In this document: positions 1-11,800 of the stretch, piece after piece
Numbering within the stretch: position 1 is the first letter of the stretch
Layout of the letters: each line of letters starts with the position of its first letter
Source of the DNA: Zygnema cylindricum
Lineage: Eukaryota > Streptophyta > Zygnematophyceae > Zygnematales > Zygnemataceae
NCBI GenBank assembly: GCA_037447655.1
Contig: JBBHKE010003190.1
Span: forward strand, 179,424 to 243,423
Reading direction: 5' to 3'
Length of the DNA: 64,000 nucleotides
The notes under the pieces: generated by a model
Told to the model about the DNA's origin: nothing
Seen by the model: only the letters and a program-made list of their open reading frames with translations
Databases searched by the model: none
Position numbers and translations under genes: made by a program

Positions 1-2930
1 ACTGCTAGTTTTGAGGAGGATGTCTATTTCATTGCTGAGAAAGGTAGCCATAGGATGTTTAGGCTGATTTTAAGTAATGAAACAAATAAACTTTATTATG
101 CTGGTGTTCATGATATTATGATGTGGCATAACAGGCTTGGGCATGTGAATCTACATAAGTTAAAAGAGATGAAAAAGATGGGAGTGGTGGAAGGGATTCA
201 GTTCAGTGAGAGTGATGATATAAGTGATTGTAGTGGATGTGCTCAAGGTAAAGCACACAGATTACCCTTTCCTAAATCAGCCACCTATAAGGGAGAAAAA
301 ATTCTAGATGTAGTACACACAGATATTTGGGGACCGGCTAAAGTGCCCTCACCGGGGGGAAGATATTTATGATGACTATAACTGATGATTGGTCTCGGTA
401 TTTCCGAGTGTATTTTTTGAAAAACAAGTCATAAGCTCAGGATTGTTTTAGACAATATAAAGCGTGGAGCGAAAAACTCCATGAAACTCCAATCAAGAGA
501 GTAAGGAGTGACAATGGTGGAGAGTATACTTTTAACCAGTTTGAGGATTTTCTGAGGGAAGATGGGGTCGAACACCAAAAGACAGTTCCAGAAAATCCGG
601 AACAGAATGGGGTAGCTGAAAGATTAAATAGAACAATAAGTGGTAGTGCTAGAAGTATGTTGTCAGATAAAAAGATAGGAAAAAGGTTTTGGGCAGAAGC
701 AATGAACTGTGCTAATTACCTCAAGAATAGAGTTCTTACTTCAGCTATAAAAGATCAAACACCTTATGAGAGATGGACAGGCCGGAAACCAGACATATCT
801 CACTTAAAGGTTTTCGGCAGTCAAGTATTCAGTCTAGATATTGATCGGTCCAATTGGAAGCTAGATCCTAAAGGAAAATCGGGATACTTATTAGGATATG
901 ATGAGGATGTTAAAGGATATAGAGTTTATGATCTAAAAAGGGAAGATATAATCTTAGTAAAGCATCTAGTAGTTATGGATGAAGGAAAGTCTATGGATCC
1001 CTTCAAATATACGAAGTCAGTAAAAATCAGATTTGAGTCAAAAAATTCCGATGACTTTGAGCTTCCTAACTATCCAGGTTTTAGAGAAGATGACATTCTT
1101 GCAGGTACAAATCAGACCGAAAAGGACTCGGCTGTGGAAACTCCAGTGACAACTCTACCCGAAGCGGAAGACGTGGTGGAAATTGATTCGGAATCAAGGG
1201 ATATGGGAGAAATCGAGTTTGTTCAAAAGAATCCTCGAGAACCATCTATTCCGGCCTCAGATTTTGAGGGGGGGAGGAGAAGTAGCAAAAGACTGCAAGA
1301 AAAACAGGTTAATAACAAGGTAACTAAACTATCTCATCAAGATGAACCTCAAACTTATGGAGAGGCGATGACTTGTCCAGAAAAAAACCGGTGGAAGACA
1401 GCCATTAATGAGGAGATGGCCTCAATCATGGCAGCCGATACTTGGGAGCTGGTGGATTGTCCACCTAACCGAAAACCAATCGGTTGTAAGTGGGTTTTCA
1501 AATTAAAACTGAACCCAAATAACACAATCGAGCGCTACAAGGCCAGATTAGTGGCAAAGGGATTTACACAAAAGGAGGGAATTGACTACGAGGAAACCTT
1601 TGCCCCGGTGGTCACATTTCCCTCCGTCCGCATACTTCTCAGTTTAGCAGCAGCGGAAGACTTGGAAGTGCATCAGATGGACATCAAGACAACCTTTTTG
1701 CATGGAGAATTGGAAGAGGAGATCTTCATGCGACAACCTGAAGGTTTTGTGGAGGAAGGAGAGGAGAGTAAGGTATGCCGGCTGATTAAATCTCTTTATG
1801 GTTTGAAACAGACACCTCGACAATGGAATAAGAAGCTTGATGAGTTTCTTACCGGTCTGGGATATATTCGGATCAGCTCAGATCACTCAATTTATGTTTT
1901 CGAAGATGAGGAAGGTTTTATATTTATTGCAATTTATGTTGATGATTTGCTTGTTTTAAGTAAATCAATGGAAAAAAATAATAAACTGAAAACCGATCTG
2001 AAGGGGAGATTTGAAATGAAAGATATGGGAGAAGAAAAATATATTTTGGGAATTCAAGTAGAGAGAGACCGAAAAAGGAAAATTATAAGACTGACTCAAA
2101 AGGAAGCAATAGGGAACATGCTTGAAAAACTTCAAATGGATAAAGCTAATAGTTGTACAACTCCAATGGAGTTGAAGAAGGGAAGTGAGGGGAGTGAGGA
2201 AGTAGGAGTCATAGTCTTAGACAAGGATTTATCTCCTGATGAACAGAAGTTCATGCAGACTATTCCTTACAGGCAAGTAGTGGGAAGTCTAATCTATTTT
2301 ATGAATTGTACCCGGCCGGATTTAGCTGCAGCTGTAGGAGTGCTGAGTAGAAGTCTAAATACTCCCACTAAAAAGGATTGGGAGGCAGCTAAGAGAGTCC
2401 TTAGATATTTGATAGGAACTAGGGATCTATGGTTGCTTTTGGGTGGGGAGAATACTGACATCACTACTTGGAGTGATGCCAGTTATGGTGATGCTCCGAT
2501 GAGGAGATGCACTTCTGGATATGTATTATATGTGGGTGATGGGGCTTGCTGTTGGAGTAGCAAACAGCAAAAGGTTATTGCTCAGTCCACCATGGAGGCT
2601 GAGTATATGGCCTCTTGCTCTGCTGTAAAAGAATCGTTCTCGGTCAAGTCTTTGCTTGGTGAGCTTGGTCACCTTAAGAGTGGTGTGTAGAAAATTTTTT
2701 GTGATAATCAAGCAGCAATCGCTATTTTTGCCAATTTTAAACATCATTTTAAAGCCAAACACATGGACATCAGACTCAGCTTTGTTAGAGAGAAAGTAGA
2801 AAACAAAATAATCAGTTTAGAGTACAGACCAGATAGTGAGATGGTAGCAGATATGATGACCAAACCTGTGCCTTCCCCTAAGCTAATTTACTGCAGGGAG
2901 AAGTGCGGTCTGAAATTAAAGATTGACTAG
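1..2930 (+). pseudogene. copia A pol: integrase, reverse transcriptase, RNase H
   Basis: Encodes the replication enzymes of element A. The frame at 55-372 has the GAG-pre-integrase pattern (H-x-R-L-G-H, then C-S-G-C-A-Q-G-K) and the first integrase aspartate (VHTDIWGP). A frameshift near 360 and a TAA near 432 interrupt it. The integrase core continues with SDNGGEY and ENPEQNGVAER, which supply the second Asp and the Glu of the DDE triad. The open frame 657-2690 (677 codons) carries the copia RT, including MDIKTTFLHG and the catalytic YVDD at 1935-1946, then RNase H (TMEAEYMA). A TAG at 2688-2690 interrupts RNase H, but the same frame continues to a TAG at 2928-2930. Domain calls are firm; loss of function is inferred from the three breaks. 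Confidence 0.9.
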
Positions 2931-2943
2931 AAAAAAAGGGGAG

Positions 2944-3994
2944 TGTAGAAATTAATCGTATATTTTTAATATTTTCTAGGTCTAAATAGAAATATAGAAA
3001 GAAGCCGAGGCAGTCTACCTCTAACTTCTCTCTCTAACTCTCAAACTTGTCGCAGTCACTGGGAAATTGGAGAGGATGCTAGAGCCATGGCTACCTAGGC
3101 TATCCTGAGGTTTACGGGAAATTTATATTAGTTAGGGTTTATTTATTTAAAAGGTATGTGCCGGCGACAGGAATTGATCCTTGTACCTACCGGCCGGCAG
3201 ACAGGAAGTAGCCGGTAGCCTTAGCCGTTAACTCTAAGACTAACATTACGTAGTATATAGTTTGATAATTATTTAGACATGTAAACGTAGGAATAATCAT
3301 TTAACTGTAATTGTTTACGGGATACATAGATCCGGTAATGTATAAGTACGGAATACGGTACGCGCAAGAAATCAATACCGCGCATTTATTTCTTAAGTGA
3401 AACGAATACCGCGCATGTATTTATTACGACTACGATTAAATTCGAATCTAATCGGACGGCCGGAATTAGCGCCGAGATCGCGGAAGAAGATTTCTGTGGT
3501 TTGTGGCCATTGCAACATCGGATGACGCGTGGCGAAATTACATTGGATCGTGGAATCTCCGGAGATTATGGCACCGAATCCGGATATGACATGTGTCGAC
3601 ATTTAGTCCATGTCGTACAATGTCCGTACATAAAGTACACCGGCAGCTGTACTTTTGCGTACGGAACTATATTTTGATTGGTTTCGTACATCAGGAGATA
3701 GAGTCTGTAAGAGAGATATGACTTAGAAAAATTAGGAGATAGGACCCTCTCTCCTAGGGAGCTTCCGTACAAAAGGTCATCTTCCTCCATAACTTACTAC
3801 TCAAGGGAGCAAATTCAGAGATTCTTTTTGCTATCGACTCAGGGGAGTTTTGCCTTCACAGGGGTGCAGGTGGTCAGAGTTTTTGTTTGCCAGGGTGGCA
3901 GCTATTTTTGCTGAAACACAAAGGGGTCAGGATTATCCTAGAGGCTTCTTGGGAGCTGTCCACTCTGAGGACTTATGGAGGTCTTAGAGTTTCA
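2944..3994 (+). repeat. 3' LTR of copia element A
   Basis: Begins TGTAGAAATTAATCG directly after the purine tract AAAAAAAGGGGAG and ends with TTTCA at 3990-3994, giving TG...CA termini. It aligns in patches with the other copia LTRs at 4000-4587, 7723-8803, 13196-14089, 34697-35932 and 60301-61340. Shared blocks are a GTAC cluster (3605-3665), a hairpin-rich leader (3795-3870) and an ATGGAG near the end. It is clearly diverged from those of B and F, so A belongs to a sister subfamily. Confidence 0.85.
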
Positions 3995-4587
3995 AGCAAT
4001 GCATGCAAGTACGCGAATCTGAACCGTGTAAAATATGTTTTGATTGGACGGTCGGCATTATAGCCGCCACGCAAAGTGAGCTTTTGGCGGCATACGGAGA
4101 TAGCGTCACGCGGTGCCACGTGGCGCCACATTATTTGATATCGGAGAATATGGGAGGAGGAATCATGGCTTCCGATTTGACAGGTGTCACCTTGTAGACC
4201 TTGTCGTACAATGGTCGTACAATAAGTACATCGCCCATTGTACCTTCTTGTACTATATAGTATTCCTATTGGACTAGGGTTTAGTAGTAGGAAGTCGTGA
4301 GTAGGCAGACCAAGACTTAGTAATATTTAGGTACCTCTCTTTAAGAGAGCTTGTAACTATAAAGGTCATCTTTGACCAGCAATAACTTACTGCTCAGGGG
4401 AGCAAATTCAGTGATTCTTTTTGCGTTTGACTCAAGGGAGTCTTGTCCTCACAGGGGTGAGGGTGGTCGGAATATTTGTGTGCCTGGGTGGCACTTATTT
4501 ATTTAGAAAGTGGAAGGGGAAGATATTATCCTAGAGGCTTTACATAGGCTGCTCATTCTGTGGGTCAATGGAGACCACCAAATTACA
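3995..4587 (+). repeat. 5' LTR (3' portion) of copia element B
   Basis: Very similar to the LTR stretches at 35195-35932 and 61341-61800. It holds five GTAC tetramers in 48 bp (4206, 4217, 4226, 4240, 4250), a TATAAA at 4358-4363, and after it a run of small stem-loops: 4392-4403, 4429-4442 and 4447-4462. It ends with ...ATTACA at 4587, followed at once by the primer-binding site. The upstream half of the LTR was separated by the insertion of element A. Confidence 0.85.
4358..4363 (+). promoter_or_regulatory. TATA-like box of copia LTR
   Basis: TATAAA lies about 110 bp downstream of the GTAC cluster and about 230 bp before the LTR end, as expected for the U3/R border. The equivalent ACTATAAAG is kept at 35560 and 61569, and a TATTTATAGG variant is found in element C at 8572 and 13858. 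Confidence 0.55.
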
Positions 4588-4602
4588 GGTTATGGGCCCA
4601 CC
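4588..4602 (+). promoter_or_regulatory. primer-binding site, copia B (anticodon-arm iMet type)
   Basis: GGTTATGGGCCCACC follows the LTR directly. It is the reverse complement of the anticodon-arm segment GGTGGGCCCATAACC of plant initiator tRNA-Met (tRNA sequence from memory). The common plant site TGGTATCAGAGC, which pairs with the tRNA 3' end, is absent. The ATG inside the site is in frame with Gag. Confidence 0.75.
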
Positions 4603-6739
4603 CTCTAGGGTGCCCATATTTGATGGATCAGAATTTTTGTATTGGGAAATGATGATGGAGGGAGAACTATTAGAGAAACATCTATAGGGCATAGTGTCTA
4701 GACAAATTCGATGCCCACCTCCCCCTGGGTTTGGAGGGACACGATTTTCTGGCACCTCCGCCTCTACAGTTGGTAGAAAACCTGCCACCATCACCGAGGA
4801 TGAAGATGAGGAAGGAGAGGAGATTGTCATGGAAGGAGAAAAGGGAGGAGTTGCAACTGAAGTGACACTATTGTCGAAGGCGATACCGGCAGCAGCACCA
4901 CCAAAAACGGCGACAAGGGTTCAGACCGAAAGATCAGAGTATGAATAGTGGAACTACAAAGACAAGGTTGCTAAGTTCTTAATTCTTAAAAGTGTAGCAA
5001 AGGGCATTGCCATTTCCCTTATGCATGTCAAATCTTCATCTCAGATTTGGATATCACTAGTTAACAAATATAAGAGTGGATCATTGCAGCAACAACAGTT
5101 GGCCGAAAATAAGATTGAAGCTTATACTTATAAAGGAGGAAGTATGAATAATTATTGCAATGATTTAGAAGCATTATTTGGAGAGTTAGAGAGTGCAGGT
5201 AACTCATGGTTCAAGAGACAAAGAGTGAACACATTAATGATGAAACTACTTGAAGATTATGAGAATATCATTAACCGATTGCAGGGCATGGGAGATAGCA
5301 ATTTGAATTGCGATGACACAGTGGGAATGATTTTAGTGAAAGAAAGCACCATAGAGCTTAGGAGAGGGAGTCCTAGTGTTCAAGCATTGTCTGCAGGAGC
5401 TGATTGGCGGAAGCGTGATGAGGAGAGAGAGAAAATCCATATCAAAACTTTGGAGGAAGAGAACAAGGAGGTGGCAGATTTGATAGACAGGGGAGAGGAA
5501 CTTCTCGAAGAAGATTATGTCACTTCTGCAAGAAACCTGGACACTATATGGCAGATTGTGGCAAACTTGCAGATCTTCGACTAAAAGATGGGCAATGGAC
5601 CTCAAGAAATGGAGGAAAGAAATAGGCTTTCCTAAATCAATTTCATGATGAGCAAGAGAACGAATAAACCAAACAGGAAGAGGAGCTTGAGGAGCTTCTT
5701 CTTAATCCTAAAAACACTGAAAAGCATGTCAACATTCCACGGAGACAAAAAGTGTGCTTTCGGAGGTAAGAGGGATCCACCCGAGGATGGGTGGATCATA
5801 GACTCAGGGGCATCAATGCATATGTGCAAAGATAAGCGGTGGTTCACTAAACTGAGAAAGATCCCAACAGTTGAGATAGAGTACGGAGAAGGCAGAGTAG
5901 AAACCAAAAGTCTTGTTGGAATTGTTGACTTGAAGGTTCTAGTTGATGGAAAGGCCTCAATTGTAACATTCTCAGACGTTCTTTACATTCCACAGCTTAG
6001 CAAGAACCTAGTCTCAACAGCTGTCCTAGATGAAAATGAGTTTGAAACGGGAACTCGGAAAGGAATCTTCACACAAGCTTCGATAATGAGGTTTATTTCA
6101 TAGCTGAGAAGGGCAGTCAAGGAATGTTCAGAATTGTACTTTGCAATGAAAAGAGTGTTCTCTACTCGTGTGGAAGTGAGATGATGCTTTGGCATAAAAG
6201 GTTGGGGCATGTGCATCTAGATAGATTAAAGAAAATGAAGAAAAAGGGAATAGTAGAGGGAATTACTTTTGAGGATGATGAGACCTTTGATGATTGTAGT
6301 GGATGTGCCCAAGGGAGGATTCATAGACTTCCATTTCCAAAGGCAACCACATTTAGGAGAGAGAAAGTATTAGATCTAGTTCACACGGATGTTTGGGGAC
6401 CTGCTAGGTATGCTTCACATGGGGGGAAGAGATGGATGTTAACCATCACAGATGATTGGTCTAGATACACGAAGGTATACTTCCCAAACATAAGTCAGAG
6501 GTAATAAGATGTTTCAAAGAGTATAAAGTATGGAGTGAAAAACTACATGGAACCTCAATAAAAAAGATAAGAAGTGATAATGGGAAAGAATACACCTCAA
6601 GGGAATTTGAAGAATATCTTAAAGAAGAAAGAATTCATCATGAGAAAATTGTTCCCTATAATCCGGAAAAAAATGGAGTAGCAGAAAGAGTGAATAGAAC
6701 TTTAGGAGAAATGTCTAGAAGTATGTTAACTGATAAGAC
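4588..6739 (+). pseudogene. copia B gag-protease-integrase (broken)
   Basis: Gag starts MGPPSRVP within the primer-binding site, with an in-frame ATG also upstream in the LTR. It is interrupted by TAG at 4685-4687 and again near 4946. The Gag core follows (YKGGSMNNYCNDL, NTLMMKL), then after a frame change a CCHC zinc knuckle (CHFCKKPGHYMADC, about 5520-5561). The protease is in the frame 5645-6103 (WIIDSGASMHMC, catalytic DSGAS present). The frame 6124-6504 has the GAG-pre-integrase region (MLWHKRLGHVHL...CSGCAQG) and the start of the integrase core (VHTDVWGPARY). Integrase then continues with frame breaks to YNPEKNGVAERVN and is cut off near 6739. At least four lesions make it non-functional. 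Confidence 0.85.
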
Positions 6740-6889
6740 GGACTCACGGGAGTCCAGGCTGCATAGGGGTGCAGTCAAACTGCCATTTTGCCTTTTTGGA
6801 TAGCAGTGGTTGTGGCTTGAAGTGGGTTAGTTAAATATTATCTAGAGGCTTCTTGTATTATGTGGTCCAATGGAGGACACAGAATTGCA
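6740..6889 (+). repeat. orphan copia LTR 3' end
   Basis: About 150 bp matching the LTR end of element D on the minus strand (reverse complement of 60301-60450). It includes the hairpin GGACTCACGGGAGTCC and ends ATGGAGGACACAGAATTGCA. No gag follows; the next bases belong to a Harbinger-like fragment. It was fused to the truncated integrase of B by deletion or recombination. Confidence 0.75.
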
Positions 6890-7034
6890 GTCAATACTTA
6901 CGCCTATAATCATGGAGCCATCCTCTGAACATGTTTTATCTGACAAAAAAAAATGGTACCAATCTGTACGAGATCGTACGACGTCCAGTACATAACCACA
7001 CTTTTCCTTTGATGGGAGTTCACCCATATTGTGA
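6890..7034 (+). mobile_element. PIF/Harbinger-like MITE, right-end fragment (P6)
   Basis: Resembles the right end of the family at 55830-55965: TTACGCCTA...GGAG, a pair of GTACGA motifs, then CCACACTTTTCC, a GATGGGAGTTCACCC end. Only about 145 bp remain, next to the orphan LTR end. Confidence 0.55.
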
Positions 7035-7722
7035 TTGACACTAGATAAACTGAACCAATGTTAATATAATAGAGAAAATATAAAAACTAATCACGACATA
7101 CTATCTTGTCAACTCTACACGACAAACAATAATGTCACAACTTTTTTTTTTAATTGACTATTAAAAATGTCCATATTGTTAAAAGTGTAACTGAACCATA
7201 AAACAACACGTTTTCAAATTTGGAATTATTTTTAAAAATAAAAGTTTCGTTTTTCTAAACATATCAATTTTTTACCTTTGTGTCACCTAAAAAATAGAAT
7301 TGTCTTAACCAAAATATTATTGCATGCGCTTTACTTTTTTTACAAAAGAATAAATGTATGCTTTATATTAACGACCTGCGACAAACAACAAGTGAGTACC
7401 AACGTTCCAAAATAATTTAATAAATGGACATGTGTGTAAATACGGACTATACAGAAATTTGTACCCTAAAATATATGATAAACTCAACTTGCCAAAATAG
7501 TCACAATACCTTTTTGAACATGGCTAAACATTTAAAATAATACCCAATGATGGTGGATTCGCTGCCGTTGGTTAAAGGTTCGCAACGAAGGGAATAGTCA
7601 ACGTGTTTGAATTTACATCATATATTTACGTGTGTTTTTTCAAAAGTATACACCTAATGATTCTAACAAAACTCCCTTATTTGTTGTTTTTGCCTATATA
7701 TAACCATCACTTCGTGTGTGGA
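7035..7722. other. AT-rich spacer, nothing recognised
   Basis: About 690 bp of AT-rich sequence between the Harbinger-like fragment and element C. I see no coding frame, LTR or inverted repeat that I can support. Confidence 0.4.
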
Positions 7723-8803
<1,081 letters not shown>

Positions 8804-8818
8804 GGTTATGGGCCCACC
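8804..8818 (+). promoter_or_regulatory. primer-binding site, copia C (anticodon-arm iMet type)
   Basis: GGTTATGGGCCCACC directly after the LTR, identical to the sites at 4588 and 61801 and to the minus-strand site at 60286-60300. Confidence 0.75.
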
Positions 8819-11800
8819 CTCTAGGGTGCCCATATTTTATCGATCATACTTTCTTTATTGGGAAATGATGATAGAGGGAGAACTTTTTGTGAAGCACCTA
8901 TAGGGCATAGTGTCCGAGCAAATTCGTTGCCCACCTCCACCTGAGTTTGAAGAAACACGTTTTTTTGGCACCTCCCTCACAAATGCTATTAAAACATCAA
9001 CCACCATCACGAACGATGACGAGAAAAAGGAGGAAATAATCATGGAAGGAGAAAAGAGAGGAGTTGCTTCTCGAGAGACTTCATCATCTAAGATTATACC
9101 GGCAGCAGCATCACCTGCAATTGTGACAAGGAGTCAGACCGATTGGTCAGAATATGAAAATTTTAACTATAAGGACAAGGTGGCTAAGCTCTTAATTCTC
9201 AAAATTGTACTGAAGGGTATTGCCATTCCACTTATGCATGTTAGATCACCCTCTCAGATTTGGGTATCTCTAGTAAACAAATATAAGAGTGGGTCATTGC
9301 AGCATCAACAGTTGGCAAAAAATAATATTTCAGCTTATACTTACAAGGGAGGAAGTATGAATGATTATTGCAATGACGTAGGAGCATTATTTGGAGAACA
9401 AGAGAGCGCACGTAACTCATGGTCTGAGAGACAAAGAGTAAATACACTGATAATGAAACTACCTGAAGAGTATGAGAATATCATTAATGGGTTGCAGAAT
9501 CTAGGTGATAGCAATTCGAATTAGGATGATACAGTGGGGATGATTTTAGTGAAAGAGAGTCCCATAGAACTTAGGAGAGGAAGTCCGAGTGTTCAAGCAT
9601 TGGCTGCAGGATCTGATTGGCAGAAGCGTGATGAGGAAAAGGGAAAGGATCCCTATCGAAACTTTAGAGGAAAAAGACAAGGAGGTGGCAGATTCGATCG
9701 ACAGGGGAGAGGAGCTCCTCGAGGTGGATTATGTCACTTCTGCAAGAAACCGCGACATAATATGGCAGATTATGCCAAGCTTGCGGATCTTCGACTGAAA
9801 GGTGGACAAGGTTCCTCAAAATATGGAGGAAAGAAAAAGGCTTTTTTGACTCAAGTTCATGACGAGGAAAAAGATGACGTAACCGAACCAGAAGAGGAGC
9901 TTGAGGAGCTTCTTGTTAAACCAAAAACCACTAAGAAGCATGGAGACATTCTACGGAGACAAAAGTGTGCCTTCGGAGGTAAGAGGGATCCACCTCAGGA
10001 TGGGTGGATCATAGACTCAGGGGCTTCAATGCATATGTGCAAGGATAAGAGGTGGTTTACTTAATTAAGAAAAATTCCAACAGTTGAGATAGAGTATGGA
10101 GACGGTAGAGTAGAAACCACAAACCTTGTTGGATCGGTTGAATTAAAAATTCTAGTTGATGGAAAGGCTTCAATTGTAACACTCTCTGATGTTCTTTACA
10201 TTCCACAGCTTAGCAAGAATCTAGTCAATACAACTGTTCTAGATGAAAAAGAGTTCGAAACCGGAACTAAGAAAGGAATCTTCGCAGCTAGCTTTGATAA
10301 TGAGGTTTATTTCATAGCTAAAAAGGGTAGTCAAGGAATGTTCAGAATTGTACCTTGCAATGAAAAAGGTGTTCTCTACTCGTGTGGAAGTGATATGATG
10401 CTTTGGCACAAGGGGTTAGGGCATGTGAATCTAGATAGATTAAACAAAATGAAGAAAAAATGAATGGTCGATGGAATTGAGTTTGGAGATGATGAGACCT
10501 CATATGATTGTAGTCGATGTGCCCAGGGGAAGATTCATAGACTTCCATTTCCAAATCCATTTACATTTAGAAGAGTGAAAGTATTAGATCTAGTTCACAC
10601 TGATGTTTGGGGACTAGCTAGGTATATTTCACATGGGGGGAAAAGATGGATGTTAACCATTACAGATGATTGGTATAGATACACTAAGGTATATTTTCTT
10701 AGACATAAGTCATAGGTACTAAGATGTTTCAAAGAATACAAAGTATGGAGTGAAAAACTACATGAAACCTCAATAAAAGAGATAAGAAGTGTTAATGGGA
10801 AAGAATACACCTCAAAAGAATTTGAAGAATTTCTTAAAGAAGAAGGAATCCATCATGAGAAAACTGTTCCTTATAATCCGGAACAAAATGGAGTATCAAA
10901 AAGAGTGAATAGAACTATAGGAGATATGTCCAGAAGTATGCTAACTGATTAAAGAATAGGATTGCAGTTTTGGGTTGAGTCTATGAACTATGCTAACTTC
11001 ATCAAAAATAGAGTGCTAACTTCGGCAAATAAAGAGAAAACTCTGTATGAAAGGTGGACGGGAGGAAAACCAGATTTGTCTAGTTTGAGAGTGTTTGGAA
11101 GTCAAGTCTACTGTTTGGATTTCGATAAGACTAAATGGAAGTTAGAGGGAAGAGGGAAACCAGGATATCTTTTAGGATATGATGAGAGCACAAAAAGATA
11201 TCGAGTGTATGATTTAAAAAAGAGAGATCATTTTGGTAAAGCACATAGTGGTGATGAATGAAGTAAAGTCTATTGATCCATTCAAATATAACAAAGAAGT
11301 TAAAATCAGATTTGAAACGGATCAGTATTCTGACTTTGACTTGGGAAATGAAGAGAAGGAAGACGGGGAGAAGGAAAAATCTGTAGATGTGCCAAACGAG
11401 AAGGACCAAAAGACAACATCCGAGGTAACACCACAATACGAAAGGGAAACCGACGAGGAACTTGATCAAACACCGGAATTGGAATATAAGGGAGATGAAA
11501 ATCTTCCTATACGAAACCCGAGGATGCCTTCCATACCAACGTCAAATTTTGAAGAAGGAAAAAGAAGTAGTAAACGGCTTCAAGAAAGACATGTAAATAA
11601 TAAACTCACATAGATGTCTCACCCAGAAGAACCTCAGACATACTTAGAGGCCATAAATACCCTAGAAAGCAGCCGGTGGATCACTGCTATGAATGAAGAA
11701 ATGGCCTCTATCATGGAAGCCAATACATGGGAGTTGGTAGATTGTCCACCGGACAGAAAACCGATTAGATGTAAGTGGGTTTTTAAGCTTAAACTAAGCC

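Larger units (their letters stand above)
1..3994 (+). mobile_element. Ty1/copia element A (3' part; 5' end outside window)
   Basis: Window begins inside the pol region of a copia-type LTR retrotransposon. Seen in order: GAG-pre-integrase zinc-binding region, integrase core, reverse transcriptase, RNase H, a polypurine tract just before 2944, and a 3' LTR of about 1050 bp. The order integrase before reverse transcriptase defines Ty1/copia. Just after the LTR end the sequence enters the LTR of a related element (B) in mid-LTR, so A is inserted in the 5' LTR of B. A is the least decayed copia copy here: in the visible coding part I count one frameshift and two in-frame stops. Its target duplication cannot be checked because the left end is missing. 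Confidence 0.9.
3995..6739 (+). mobile_element. Ty1/copia element B, truncated in integrase
   Basis: Consists of the 3' part of a 5' LTR (3995-4587), primer-binding site, gag, protease and part of integrase. It stops near 6739, where integrase sequence is replaced without a break by the end of a different copia LTR (6740-6889). The RT and RNase H are missing. The junction is best explained by deletion or illegitimate recombination between two related elements. Element A sits in its 5' LTR. Confidence 0.8.

Noticed and set aside
2526-2762. Minus-strand frame over the RNase H of element A
   Set aside because: Shadow of the copia coding sequence.
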